A stretch of 14,198 nucleotides of DNA from Planctomycetia bacterium (GCA_009926295.1 RFPF01000057.1:1-14198), one strand, 5' to 3'; shown: positions 1 to 7,441, numbered from the stretch's first letter. The notes: generated by a model not told the origin, from the letters alone. Numbers and translations: made by a program.

Positions 1-51
1 AGCGCGTCCGCGACCAATGCCGCGATCCCCGAGCCGGAGGCCGCCGAGTCG

Positions 52-645
52 GTGTCCGCCTCCCTCCCGCCCACGCAGGCCTTCCTGCAGCACCGGAAAC
101 TCCTCGGTGCCTGCCTCGCCTCGGCTCCGGGCGCCTGGGATGACTTCGTGGGTCTCTTCGCCGGGCTCTTCGCCCACGTCGTCGATCGGACCGCCTCCCA
201 GCGCCGCCGGGCGCTCCGTGCCGGCGAACGCGACGACCTCGTCGCGGAGATCCTCCTCGAGATCCTGCGGAACGACGCCGCCGTGCTGCGGGCGTTCGCC
301 GGCCGCTCGAGCCTTCCCACCTACCTCACGGTCGTCGCCCGCCGGGTCGCCGTGCGGGCGCTCGGCCGGGAGGGCGGTCGGCTGCCGATCGCGGCCGGCG
401 ACCGCGTGGAGGCGGTCGATCCGCACGACGCCGTCACGGCCGTCGCAGACCGCGAGGCGGTCGAGGCGCTCCTGAGCACCCTCGACGAGGCCGAGGCGCG
501 GCTCATCCGGCTCCACCACCTCGAGGCCCGCAGCTACGGCGAGATCAGCCGACTGACCGGCCTGCCCGTTGGTTCGATCGGACCGGCCCTGTCGAAGGCG
601 CGCCAGAAACTGCGGGAGCGGGGCGGCGGCGTCTCCCTGCCGTGA
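52..645 (+). CDS. ECF-like RNA polymerase sigma factor (sigma-70 family)
   Basis: Probably an alternative sigma factor that directs RNA polymerase to a specific promoter set. As started here it has 197 residues. Residues about 12-105 look like sigma region 2, with helical segments around DLVAEILLEILRND and LPTYLTVVARR. Residues about 133-190 look like region 4, a helix-turn-helix running from LLSTLDEAEARLIRLHHLEA through SYGEISRLTGLPVGSIGPAL to KARQKLRE. The two-domain layout and size fit the ECF group. The start is GTG at 52 with GGAGG eleven bases upstream, but the frame has no stop back to base 1, so the true start may lie outside the window. No anti-sigma factor is visible on this side. 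It converges with the lipoprotein gene, with 23 bases between stops. Family is fairly sure; subgroup and regulon are unknown. Confidence 0.8.
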   Translation: MSASLPPTQAFLQHRKLLGACLASAPGAWDDFVGLFAGLFAHVVDRTASQRRRALRAGERDDLVAEILLEILRNDAAVLRAFAGRSSLPTYLTVVARRVAVRALGREGGRLPIAAGDRVEAVDPHDAVTAVADREAVEALLSTLDEAEARLIRLHHLEARSYGEISRLTGLPVGSIGPALSKARQKLRERGGGVSLP

Positions 646-668
646 TCGTCCGGAGCCGGTCGCGGCCT

Positions 669-1559
669 TCAGCCGCCGCCGGCCGCCACAGGCGGCGCGA
701 TCACGACCGCGGGATCGGCGAGATCGACCGGCTCGTAGCCCTCGTACGCGGGCATCTGCCACAGCTGGCCCGGTTCCGTGGACGGCGTGTTCGTGGTGAT
801 CGACGTCAGTTCCAGCTGGAAGTCGATGCCTGACGCCGGCCAGGAGACCTCCACGAAGCGGGGCAGCGCCGCACCCGACGGCGGGTCGACCCGATGCCGC
901 GACGTGCGCACGCTGGCCAGCCGCTCCCCCGACGCCGTGAACAGGTGCTGCTCCACCACGAGGCCCGTGGTCGCGTCGACAAGCGTCGACTTCAGCAGCT
1001 CTCCGTCCGGCGCGGCGATGCGGCTCCGGATCTCGAGCCGGCCGTCGGGGAGCTGGAACGGCCCCTCGTGCCGGTCCTCGGGACGGAACGTCACGAGTCC
1101 GAGCAGTTCCGGCATCCAGTCGGCCCGCAGTGGCAGGAGTCTGCGCGCCGACGACTGGGCGTAGCGGTCGTGGCGGCAGAAGAGCATCACGGGAGGCTCG
1201 TGGCGACGGATCCACAGCCAGAACAGGTCGTCGTTGCTGCCGATGTCGAGCTCGCTGCCCGTAACCGAGGTCTGTGCCCGGAGCCGAAACCGGCGCGGCG
1301 GTTCGCAGGCGACCTGCGCGGAGAGCCTCGGGACGCCGCGGGCCGCGAGCACTGCCTGCGGCGCCATGTAGCTCCGCACCCGCTGCGTGTTGTCGTGGAC
1401 GCCGCCGATCACCTGGTCGAGCGTCGCCTGCGGCGGGAGCGTGCGCGGCAGCGGCATCGTGCCCACCTGGTAGCCGCGGAGCACCTGTGGGCAGCTCGCT
1501 CCGCTCGCCGCCACGGCGATCACCACCGCGGCGAACGTGGCCGCCGTGCGATGCCTCAT
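669..1559 (-). CDS. probable exported lipoprotein, LolA-like fold suspected
   Basis: A 296-residue exported protein of unknown function. The N-terminus has a short basic stretch, a hydrophobic core (AAVVIAVAAS) and Cys23 in a GASC context. This is a loose lipobox lacking the usual Leu/Val at -3, so lipidation is likely but not certain. The rest alternates short beta-strand-like stretches (for example FRLRAQTSVTGSELDIG and DDLFWLWIRRHEPP), which resembles LolA/LolB-like lipoprotein-sorting folds; this fold assignment is inference from pattern only. The start ATG overlaps the stop of the upstream gene as ATGA, so the two are translationally coupled and probably act together. The C-terminus ends in a Gly/Pro/Ala-rich tail. 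In-frame starts further upstream would run through the neighbouring gene and are not credible. Confidence 0.7.
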   Translation of the reverse strand: MRHRTAATFAAVVIAVAASGASCPQVLRGYQVGTMPLPRTLPPQATLDQVIGGVHDNTQRVRSYMAPQAVLAARGVPRLSAQVACEPPRRFRLRAQTSVTGSELDIGSNDDLFWLWIRRHEPPVMLFCRHDRYAQSSARRLLPLRADWMPELLGLVTFRPEDRHEGPFQLPDGRLEIRSRIAAPDGELLKSTLVDATTGLVVEQHLFTASGERLASVRTSRHRVDPPSGAALPRFVEVSWPASGIDFQLELTSITTNTPSTEPGQLWQMPAYEGYEPVDLADPAVVIAPPVAAGGG

Positions 1560-2053
1560 GCGGCACCTCCCGACCACAGGAGCGAGGTGAGCCGGTCTTG
1601 CAGCGGCCCGGCCGCGTCGGCCGCGGGCGGAGTGACGGCCACGGCGTACACGACGTCGCGTCGCCGGCAGGCGAGGTGGAGCGTGTCGGCGGAAACACCT
1701 GGCATGGCGCCCCCTCCCTGGTCCACGATCCGCAGCACGCGGCGCCGCAGGAGCTCGAGCGCCAACAGATACCGCAGCGCGGCATCGGCGGGCTGCTGCT
1801 CCAGCTGTTCGAGGACGTCGAGCAGGACGTCGACGGGGGCCAATTCCGGGCCCCCGCTCTGGGCCGACGGATAGAGCGACCGCCACCACGCCAGCGTCGA
1901 ATCCGGCGGGCCCTGCCAGCACTCGCTCGCGCAGTCGATGCGCTCGGGTCCGGACCGTGACCTCACGAGCGCGGAATAAAACGGTTCGCCCGGCGCGAAC
2001 GCCCGGCCGGAGATGTGGCAGCAGCCGTGCGGTCGGTGGAGTTTGAGATCCAT
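1556..2053 (-). CDS. small Cys-containing protein of unknown function, coupled to lipoprotein
   Basis: A 165-residue protein with no function I can name. The N-terminal segment has CC at residues 11-12, an SGRAFAPGEPFYSALV stretch, Cys41 in RIDCASECWQGPP, and then LAWWRS. Such spaced Cys residues with Gly/Pro turns may form a small metal-binding or treble-clef-like unit, but this is not shown. The C-terminal half is helical and Leu/Arg-rich (DVLLDVLEQLEQQP, then LRYLLALELLRRRVLRIVD). The frame is open to a TTG at 2146. I chose ATG 2053 because a good promoter with its predicted transcript start near 2111 lies between the two, and because conserved-looking sequence begins at MDLKLHRPHG. No strong Shine-Dalgarno precedes either start. 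The stop overlaps the lipoprotein start, making a two-gene operon. Confidence 0.65.
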   Translation of the reverse strand: MDLKLHRPHGCCHISGRAFAPGEPFYSALVRSRSGPERIDCASECWQGPPDSTLAWWRSLYPSAQSGGPELAPVDVLLDVLEQLEQQPADAALRYLLALELLRRRVLRIVDQGGGAMPGVSADTLHLACRRRDVVYAVAVTPPAADAAGPLQDRLTSLLWSGGAA

Positions 2054-2117
2054 GCGAGCTGGCTGTCGCGAACCGGGGGCGGCGGCCCCGGCACCGTGCG
2101 GCGGGAAGCCACCGTGA

Positions 2118-2146
2118 CGTATAGGGAACGCGGGCGGTCGCTTCAA
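2118..2146 (-). promoter_or_regulatory. sigma70-like promoter for the 2053-669 gene pair
   Basis: On the minus strand TTGAAG (2146-2141) is followed after exactly 17 bases by TATACG (2123-2118). Each hexamer matches 4 of 6 consensus bases at optimal spacing. The predicted transcript start near 2111 gives a leader of about 58 bases to ATG 2053. The -35 box overlaps the end of the HAD phosphatase gene. Confidence 0.45.
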
Positions 2147-3054
2147 CCCGCGTTGGAGCCTGGGGATGGCGCAGGCTGGGCAAGCCCGGCGAGCAGCAGG
2201 TTCGCCACCTCCACGAGGCCGCCGTCGTCGTGGGTGGCGACGATCAGGTCGGCCGCGGCCCGGACCTCGGCGGTCGCGTTGCCCATGGCGATGCCGAGGC
2301 CGGCGGCGCGGATCATCGGCAGGTCGTTGACGTCGTCGCCGACCGCACAGATTTCATCGGGCTCGATCCCCAGCCGAGCGGCGATCGTGCCGACGCCCGA
2401 CCACTTCGTCACCCCGAACGGTGCGATCTCGCACATCCAGTCGCGGTAGCGGGGGCTGCGGATGGTGTGGAGCGAAAGCCGCCCGGGCCAGGCCGCGTGC
2501 AGCGCCTCCTCGAGATCGAGCATCGCCTCCTGCGAGCCCATGGCGAAGCCCGCGAAAACGTCGGGCGGTGGAGCGCGGTCGAGGTCGGGCTGAACGGCCG
2601 CCAGGCCGCGATTGCGCTCGAGGTATTCGTCGACGCCGCGTCGGGGCGAGGACTCCGCCGGCAGGCCCCGGCAGTGGAAGTCGAATCCGACGGCGAAGCT
2701 GTCGGTGTAGACGATCGGCTCGTGGCCCCGATCCACGATCATGCGGAGCGTTCCGGCGAGCACGTCGGCGTCGAACGCGGCCCGGGCGAGCGTGGCGTGG
2801 TTGCGCGAATCCTTCACGAGCGCTCCCGATGCCGTGACGAGCGGGCCCTCCACGCCGAGCGTCGCGGCCACGGGCAGCGTGTCGCGATACCGGCGGCCGG
2901 TGGCGAGGAGCACGCGGATGCCGGCCGCCTGGACGCCGGCGATCGCCTCGACCGTCGCGGTGGGCACGCCGTGGCGGCTGTCGCAGACGGTGCCGTCCAC
3001 GTCGAGGACGAGGAGGCGGATCGGCCGGGGGGAAGCTTCTCGTGCGTCGGCCAT
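2143..3054 (-). CDS. Cof-type HAD-superfamily phosphatase
   Basis: A cytoplasmic Mg-dependent phosphatase of the HAD superfamily, 303 residues. All four motifs are visible: motif I DVDGT at 18-22 (nucleophile Asp18, acid/base Asp20), motif II LLATGR ending near 54 (Thr52), a Lys in the FGVTKWSGV stretch as motif III, and motif IV GDDVNDLPM from 239. The roughly 160 residues between motifs II and III are a C2-type cap, as in Cof/YidA and sucrose- or mannosyl-phosphoglycerate phosphatases. Length is normal for Cof. The substrate, probably a sugar phosphate, cannot be read from sequence. The start at 3054 is preferred over one 13 codons upstream because the Met-Ala-Asp start has AGGCGGG in front and the longer form would overlap the divergent Rieske gene. 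Confidence 0.88.
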   Translation of the reverse strand: MADAREASPRPIRLLVLDVDGTVCDSRHGVPTATVEAIAGVQAAGIRVLLATGRRYRDTLPVAATLGVEGPLVTASGALVKDSRNHATLARAAFDADVLAGTLRMIVDRGHEPIVYTDSFAVGFDFHCRGLPAESSPRRGVDEYLERNRGLAAVQPDLDRAPPPDVFAGFAMGSQEAMLDLEEALHAAWPGRLSLHTIRSPRYRDWMCEIAPFGVTKWSGVGTIAARLGIEPDEICAVGDDVNDLPMIRAAGLGIAMGNATAEVRAAADLIVATHDDGGLVEVANLLLAGLAQPAPSPGSNAG

Positions 3055-3077
3055 CCCGCCTATGGTACACCCAAGGC

Positions 3078-3431
3078 ATGGACGACATCCCATTCGTGGC
3101 CGTGGCGAAGGCGGGCGACATCCCGGCGGGCGAGGGCCGCACGTTCGAGGTCGCCGGCCGGCTCGTGGCCGTCTTTTTCGACGGCACCACCTACTCCGCC
3201 ATCGACGACCTCTGCCCGCACATGGGCGCGTCGCTCGCCTCCGGGCCGTTCTGCGACGGCATCGTCACCTGCCCGTGGCACGCCTGGCGATTCCGGATCA
3301 CCGACGGCGCCTGGTGCGACAACCCGAAGTTGAAGGTGGACGTGTTCCAGGCCCGCGTGGTCGGCGACGCGATCGAGGTGAGGGTGCCCCCGGTTCGCCC
3401 GGTCGAACTGCCGTCACGGCACGACGACTGA
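3078..3431 (+). CDS. Rieske [2Fe-2S] ferredoxin-like protein
   Basis: A 117-residue single-domain Rieske protein, probably a soluble cytoplasmic electron carrier or the small subunit of an oxygenase- or NirD-type complex. Both cluster motifs are intact: C46-P-H48-M-G and C65-P-W-H68, giving the two Cys and two His ligands. There is no signal peptide or membrane helix, which argues against a bc1-type Rieske. Length matches NirD-like and biphenyl dioxygenase ferredoxin-like proteins. The ATG at 3078 is preferred over the ATG at 3042, which would add twelve residues inside the divergent HAD gene. AAGG sits almost on the start codon, so initiation may be leaderless or weak. No oxygenase or reductase partner is in the window, so the partner is unknown. 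Confidence 0.88.
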   Translation: MDDIPFVAVAKAGDIPAGEGRTFEVAGRLVAVFFDGTTYSAIDDLCPHMGASLASGPFCDGIVTCPWHAWRFRITDGAWCDNPKLKVDVFQARVVGDAIEVRVPPVRPVELPSRHDD

Positions 3432-4115
3432 CTCGCCCGGCGCGAGCACCCTGGCGTCGGCGAGCCCCGCGGCCTTCACCGCCCTGGCCCACTCCGCGGC
3501 ATCCTGCTCGATCGGTGGCCAGGTGCCGTAGTGGCTCGGCAGCGCGAGCTTGGCCCGGAGCATCCGCAGCGCCTCGAGGGAATCTTCCGGCCCCATCGTG
3601 AACAGGTCGCCGATCGGCAGGATCGCCGCGTCCAGCCCACGGCCGCCGCGATCAGGCCGCCCGATCCGCTCCATGTCGAGGAACACCGACGTGTCGCCCG
3701 CCACGTAGATCCGCTTCCCGCCCACGTCGAGGAGCCACCCCGAGGGACTGCCGCCGTAAGCGCCGTCGACGAAGCTCGACGAGTGGTGGGCGAGTTCCAT
3801 CTTCGCATGGCCACCGGGCACCGCCACGCGGCCGCCCAGGTTCATGGCGTGCGTCTTCGCGACGCCGTGCCGTCCCAGCCACTGCGCGATCTCGTAGTTG
3901 CAAAACACGGTCGCACCGGTCCGTGTTGCGATCGCGACCGCGTCGGCCACGTGGTCGAAGTGGGCATGCGTGACGAGGATCGCATCGCATGCCACGTCCT
4001 CCGCCCGCATCGACGCGGTCGGACACTCGTCGAAGAAGGGATCGACGAGCAGCGTGCCGGCGCCAGTGTCGATGAGCCAGGTCGCGTGGCCGGTCCAGGT
4101 GAGCGTGACGGGCAT
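3414..4115 (-). CDS. UPF0173-type metal-dependent hydrolase (metallo-beta-lactamase fold)
   Basis: A 233-residue cytoplasmic hydrolase of the metallo-beta-lactamase superfamily, closest in layout to the UPF0173/YtkL group; the physiological substrate is unknown. Metal-site motifs are in order: GHATWLI from residue 9, THAHFDH at 49-55, HH at 110-111, AGDT at 139-142, and HYGTWP beginning at His195. The length is typical for the group. A good Shine-Dalgarno (AAAAGG about seven bases before ATG) fixes the start at 4115. The gene converges on the Rieske gene and their coding ends overlap by 18 bases, leaving no room for a terminator between them. A weak -10-like TAAAAT lies upstream. Confidence 0.88.
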   Translation of the reverse strand: MPVTLTWTGHATWLIDTGAGTLLVDPFFDECPTASMRAEDVACDAILVTHAHFDHVADAVAIATRTGATVFCNYEIAQWLGRHGVAKTHAMNLGGRVAVPGGHAKMELAHHSSSFVDGAYGGSPSGWLLDVGGKRIYVAGDTSVFLDMERIGRPDRGGRGLDAAILPIGDLFTMGPEDSLEALRMLRAKLALPSHYGTWPPIEQDAAEWARAVKAAGLADARVLAPGESVVVP

Positions 4116-4163
4116 GAGGTACCTTTTCAGACGAAGATCGGACAGGGCAACGGCCCGGGGGGC

Positions 4164-4169
4164 ATTTTA
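4164..4169 (-). promoter_or_regulatory. possible -10 box for the UPF0173 hydrolase
   Basis: TAAAAT on the minus strand, set in GC-rich sequence about 49 bases before ATG 4115. No convincing -35 hexamer is found at 16-18 bases. Weak support only. Confidence 0.25.
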
Positions 4170-4297
4170 CCCGCCCCCATCCGCGGGTTGTGGAACAGGC
4201 TTCAGGCTGTCTCTTCCTCGACACATGAAAACGGCTCGCGGTTGCCCCGTACCGTTTCGCCGGACGTTCACTTCGCCCTCCGGGCTGCGTTCACTCC

Positions 4298-4339
4298 GAC
4301 CGACTGGCGCTGCGCCATCCATGGCTCCGCTGGTCGGTC
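4298..4339. repeat. long imperfect inverted repeat
   Basis: GACCGAC (4298-4304) pairs with GTCGGTC (4333-4339). The inner parts also pair imperfectly around a central CCATCCATGG, so arms of about 19-21 bases could form a hairpin or cruciform. It may be a palindromic repeat-element remnant or part of the 3' region of pgi. There is no U-tract, so it is not a classic terminator. Confidence 0.45.
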
Positions 4340-4477
4340 AAGCCGGCTCAACGGCAGGGGCAACCCCTCGCCTCCCGGTCTCAAGTATGGAAGTCCATCT
4401 CTTGATCGCCGCCTCGCCGAAGCGTCCCGGGCACCGGCGTTCAGCAGCCGCAGGTCCGCTGCAACGACGCGCGACCA

Positions 4478-5926
4478 TCACGGCCACGGCCGGAGCCGCT
4501 TCATCATCAACGACTTGTACGCCTCGACGCCAGGCTGGCCGTAGGGGTTCGTGCCGACGAGCCGGCCCTCGACGACCGTGGCGAGCATCAGCATCTGGAG
4601 CAACTGGCCGACGGTGTGCTCGTCGATCCGCGGCAGGATGATGTCGGCCGTCGGCCTGCGATCCCGGGCATAGGCCTCGTTCGTGCCCGCGGCGGCGGCG
4701 GCGAGCATGTCGGGCCAGGACCGGCCGACGAGGTCGTCGAGTTTGTCCTCGTTGCCGCCGAACGCCCCGAGGGACGGCAGCGTGAGCGGGTCGCGGCGCG
4801 GCTCCCCGACGAGCAGGTTCGTGATCAGTTTGTCGCGCCGCCCCTCCTGGTGCTGCTGGCCGCGCGAGTGGAGGTCGCGGGTGGTCACCGTCGTGAGCGG
4901 CGTGGCCCCCCGCTCGGCCTTGCCGAGGCTTTCGGAGAGCAGCTGGTCGTACCACAGCCCCACCGCCTCGAGGCGGTTGCTCCAGCTCGAGAGCACGCGG
5001 ATCGTCGCTTCCGTCCGTTCCTCCGCGAGATGCGAGACGCCGACGAACTCGAGCACCGGGTTGTCGGCCACCGGCGCCTCGCGGAACCGGCGGTTCATCG
5101 CGGCGGCTCCTTCGAGCAGCCGCACGACGTCGATGCCCACGATCGCCGCCGGCAGGAGGCCGACGGCCGTGAACACGGAAAACCGCCCGCCGACGCCGTC
5201 TGGGATGTCGAACACGTCGCGGCAGCCGATGGCGCGGGCCAGGTCGGCGAGCCGGCCCGTTTTGCCGGTGATCGGGATCACGTGCCGGGCGAGGCTGTCG
5301 CGATCGCCGCCGACCGCGTCGAGCAGCGCGTGGAGGAAGAGCCGTGTGGCGACGGCCGTCTCGAGCGTGCCACCGCTCTTGCTGACGACGAGCAGTGCCC
5401 AGCGATCGAGCAGGTCGTCGCTCCGGGGCCTGCCGCCGGGCGCGACGACGTCGAGCAGCCCCTGTGCCGAGTCGTTGTCGATGTTGAAGCCCTCGAACGA
5501 GAGCCGCGGTCGGCCGCCGCGCTCGCCGCGCGGCAGATCGTTGTGGAAGGGATGGCAGCAGGCTTCGAACAGGGCCCGAGTCCCCATGTAGGAGCCGCCG
5601 ATGCCGAGCACGATGACGCGGTCGACGGCCTCGCGGATCCGCCGGGCCGCTTGCAGGATGGCGAACAGTTCGCTCGTCGGCCGGTCGGAGTGGTACGCCG
5701 TGAGCAGCCGGTCGGGCAGGTCGATGAAGGCCGGGTCGAGCGGCTCGCCGCCGCGTCCGGCGCCGCTCGTGAACCGCTCCACGTCGGCGAGCGCCTCGGC
5801 TCGGGCCTGCTCGAGACGCGGGGCGATCGCCGCGACGTCGGCAGCCGAGAAGGCACCGGTCGCGAACACGGCGGTCGGATCGTAGCGAATGGGATCATCG
5901 GGGGGCTGTGGGCGGACGACGCTCAT
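4478..5926 (-). CDS. pgi: glucose-6-phosphate isomerase
   Basis: Interconverts glucose 6-phosphate and fructose 6-phosphate in glycolysis and gluconeogenesis; cytoplasmic. It has 482 residues with two SIS subdomains. Visible motifs are the phosphate-binding LGIGGSYMG (107-115) and SKSGGTLET (182-190), and the family signature GGRFSVFTAVGLLP (246-259). Candidate catalytic residues are Glu332 in LLSESLGK, His353 in DLHSRGQQHQEG, and Lys471 in VEAYKSL. The length sits between short bacterial (about 450) and long (about 550) forms. The frame stays open 112 codons further upstream, but that part is Ser/Pro/Arg-rich, overlaps the apgM side, and does not resemble the enzyme, so ATG 5926 is chosen although it lacks a clear Shine-Dalgarno. 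A weak TATACC -10 box lies at 5967-5962. It is divergent from apgM. Confidence 0.95.
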   Translation of the reverse strand: MSVVRPQPPDDPIRYDPTAVFATGAFSAADVAAIAPRLEQARAEALADVERFTSGAGRGGEPLDPAFIDLPDRLLTAYHSDRPTSELFAILQAARRIREAVDRVIVLGIGGSYMGTRALFEACCHPFHNDLPRGERGGRPRLSFEGFNIDNDSAQGLLDVVAPGGRPRSDDLLDRWALLVVSKSGGTLETAVATRLFLHALLDAVGGDRDSLARHVIPITGKTGRLADLARAIGCRDVFDIPDGVGGRFSVFTAVGLLPAAIVGIDVVRLLEGAAAMNRRFREAPVADNPVLEFVGVSHLAEERTEATIRVLSSWSNRLEAVGLWYDQLLSESLGKAERGATPLTTVTTRDLHSRGQQHQEGRRDKLITNLLVGEPRRDPLTLPSLGAFGGNEDKLDDLVGRSWPDMLAAAAAGTNEAYARDRRPTADIILPRIDEHTVGQLLQMLMLATVVEGRLVGTNPYGQPGVEAYKSLMMKRLRPWP

Positions 5927-6062
5927 GGTGATGAACCGGCTGTTGTCGCGGGGGGGCTCACGGTATAGAAGGGCGGCCGAACTGTAGCCGATCGCGTCGG
6001 ACGTCGGCAAACACCGGCTGATCCGAAGACAAGCCCCGAAGAAGCCCCGAAGGAGCCACCCC

Positions 6063-7268
6063 GTGAACCAACTCGAACTCGTCCGTGAACTCGCCGAAAA
6101 GGCGGAAACGAAGATTGTGATGCTCGTCGCCGACGGCCTCGGCGGCCTGCCGCTGGAGCCGGGCGGCCGGACCGAGCTCGAGACCGCCTCCACGCCGAAC
6201 CTCGATCGGCTGGCGAGCCGGGGAACGAGCGGGTCGAGCATCCCCGTGCTGCCCGGGATCACGCCGGGCTCGGGGCCCGGCCATCTGGGGCTGTTCGGCT
6301 ACGATCCCCTCGAGTTCAAGATCGGTCGCGGTGCGCTCGAGGCCACCGGGATCGGGTTCGAACTCGGGCCGCAGGACGTCGCCGCCCGCGGAAACTTCTG
6401 CACGCTCGACGCGGTGGGCCTGATCGCCGACCGCCGGGCCGGCCGGATCGCGTCGGACGAGAGTTTCAAGGTCGTCGAGAGGCTGCAGGCGATCAAAATC
6501 CCCGGCGTCGAGACGTTCGTGAAGCCGGTCAAGGAACACCGGTTCGTCGTCGTGTTTCGCGGCCATGGCCTCGACGGCGCGGTGGCCGACACCGATCCCC
6601 AGGCGGTCGGCGTCGCCCCGCTCGCCCCGGCGCCGCTCACCGATGCCGCCCGCCGCACCGCCGACGTGGCGGCGGAGTTCGTTCGCCAGGCCCGCGCGAT
6701 CCTGGCCAATGAATCGAAGGCCAACGGCATGGTGCTGCGGGGGTTCGCGGCCAAGCCGGCCCTGCCGAGTTACGCCGACCTGTACGGCCTCCGGGCGGCC
6801 GCGATCGCGGTCTACCCGATGTACAAGGGGTTGGCCCGGCTGGCGGGGATGACGCTCGTCGGGAACGCCCAGTCGCTCGACGAGCAGATCGCCGAGCTTG
6901 CCCGCCACTGGCAGGACTACGACTTCTTCTTCCTGCACTTCAAATACACCGATTCCACGGGCGAAGACGGGAACTTCGCCGAGAAGGTCCGGCGGATCGA
7001 GGAGCTCGATCGGGCCCTGCCGCGGATCGAGGCCCTGCGGCCGGACGTGCTCATCGTGACGGGCGACCACTCCACGCCGAGCCGATTGAAGAGCCACTCG
7101 TGGCACCCGGTGCCGACGCTGCTCGCGGCCGACACGTGTCGGCCCGACGGATTGGCGGCGTTTTCCGAACGCGAGTGCCTGCGGGGAGGCTTCGGCCTGT
7201 TTCCCGCCAAGCACCTGATGCTGCTGGCGATGGCACACGCCGGGCGGTTCGGCAAGTTCGGGGCGTAA
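6063..7268 (+). CDS. apgM: 2,3-bisphosphoglycerate-independent phosphoglycerate mutase, archaeal type
   Basis: Interconverts 3- and 2-phosphoglycerate in glycolysis; cytoplasmic and dependent on a divalent metal. The 401 residues fit the ApgM family of the alkaline phosphatase superfamily, not the roughly 510-residue GpmI. Visible features are MLVADGLGG with metal ligand Asp24; the phospho-Ser candidate Ser70 in TPGSGPGHLGLFGYDP; FFLHFKYTDSTGEDGN, a D-containing metal region; and the C-terminal GDHSTPSRLKSHSWHPVP near 334-351, supplying further Asp and His ligands. The start is GTG 6063 with AAGGAG about seven bases upstream, a clear ribosome binding site. It is divergent from pgi, so both glycolytic genes may share control of the 136-base gap. 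Two hairpins follow its stop. Confidence 0.94.
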   Translation: MNQLELVRELAEKAETKIVMLVADGLGGLPLEPGGRTELETASTPNLDRLASRGTSGSSIPVLPGITPGSGPGHLGLFGYDPLEFKIGRGALEATGIGFELGPQDVAARGNFCTLDAVGLIADRRAGRIASDESFKVVERLQAIKIPGVETFVKPVKEHRFVVVFRGHGLDGAVADTDPQAVGVAPLAPAPLTDAARRTADVAAEFVRQARAILANESKANGMVLRGFAAKPALPSYADLYGLRAAAIAVYPMYKGLARLAGMTLVGNAQSLDEQIAELARHWQDYDFFFLHFKYTDSTGEDGNFAEKVRRIEELDRALPRIEALRPDVLIVTGDHSTPSRLKSHSWHPVPTLLAADTCRPDGLAAFSERECLRGGFGLFPAKHLMLLAMAHAGRFGKFGA

Positions 7269-7273
7269 CTCGC

Positions 7274-7300
7274 CGCGCTGGAGCGTTCCGCCCCAGCGCG
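7274..7300 (+). terminator. hairpin after apgM, possible terminator
   Basis: CGCGCTGG (7274-7281) pairs perfectly with CCAGCGCG (7293-7300), with further GCG/CGC pairing inside the loop. It begins five bases after the apgM stop. There is no U-tract, so it may stabilise the 3' end or work with a factor such as Rho. Confidence 0.45.
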
Positions 7301-7314
7301 ATGGTCACGGGCGA

Positions 7315-7394
7315 CCGGGGGGTGGGGCGAATCGCCCCACCCCCCGGATCGTTTCCAGCAGGTTCGCGCAGGCTGCGCGGATTGCGCCGAAAAT
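7315..7394 (-). repeat. palindromic repeat-like module, copy A
   Basis: Two perfect 15-base arms (7315-7329 and 7333-7347) of CCGGGGGGTGGGGCG type are separated by AAT. Read on the minus strand, the module is ATTTTCGGC (starting at 7394), then about 23 bases, then CCTGC, then the G-rich palindrome. A related arrangement is at 11020-11077. The palindrome could also act as a second terminator for apgM, but only GTTT follows it. Confidence 0.5.
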
Positions 7395-7441
7395 TTTTCC
7401 TGCAGCGATAAGCCGGTAAATCGCGACAAGCCGCCTGATTT

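Larger units (their letters stand above)
4116..4477. other. 362-base gene-free stretch between pgi and the UPF0173 gene
   Basis: No frame here looks like a gene: the open frames are shadows continuing from neighbours, with no Shine-Dalgarno and no protein-like composition. The contents I can point to are a possible -10 box for the downstream hydrolase (4164-4169, minus), a direct doublet CAGGCTTCAGGCT at about 4198-4210, and a long imperfect palindrome at 4298-4339. The sequence style (CAGGCTTCAGGCTGT, then CTTCGCCCTCCGGGCTGCG) recalls intergenic repeats, but there is no second copy in this window to prove it. Confidence 0.5.

Noticed and set aside
2230..3333. 367-codon plus-strand frame opposite the HAD gene
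   Set aside because: It is antisense to a gene with all four HAD motifs.
4616..5968. 450-codon open frame opposite pgi
   Set aside because: It is a mirror of the pgi codon bias (Glu/Arg/Val/Ala-rich); pgi has all catalytic motifs.
7222..7237. Second GG-N10-GC sigma54-like match (TGGCACACGCCGGGCG)
   Set aside because: It lies inside apgM, lacks the T/A-rich -12 context, and is expected by chance in GC-rich DNA.
5958..7238. 426-codon open frame opposite apgM
   Set aside because: It is antisense to a complete enzyme gene and has no recognisable motif.
7315..7347. Rho-independent terminator reading of the 15-base palindrome
   Set aside because: The three-base loop and lack of a U-tract make a classic terminator doubtful; it is listed as a repeat-like module.
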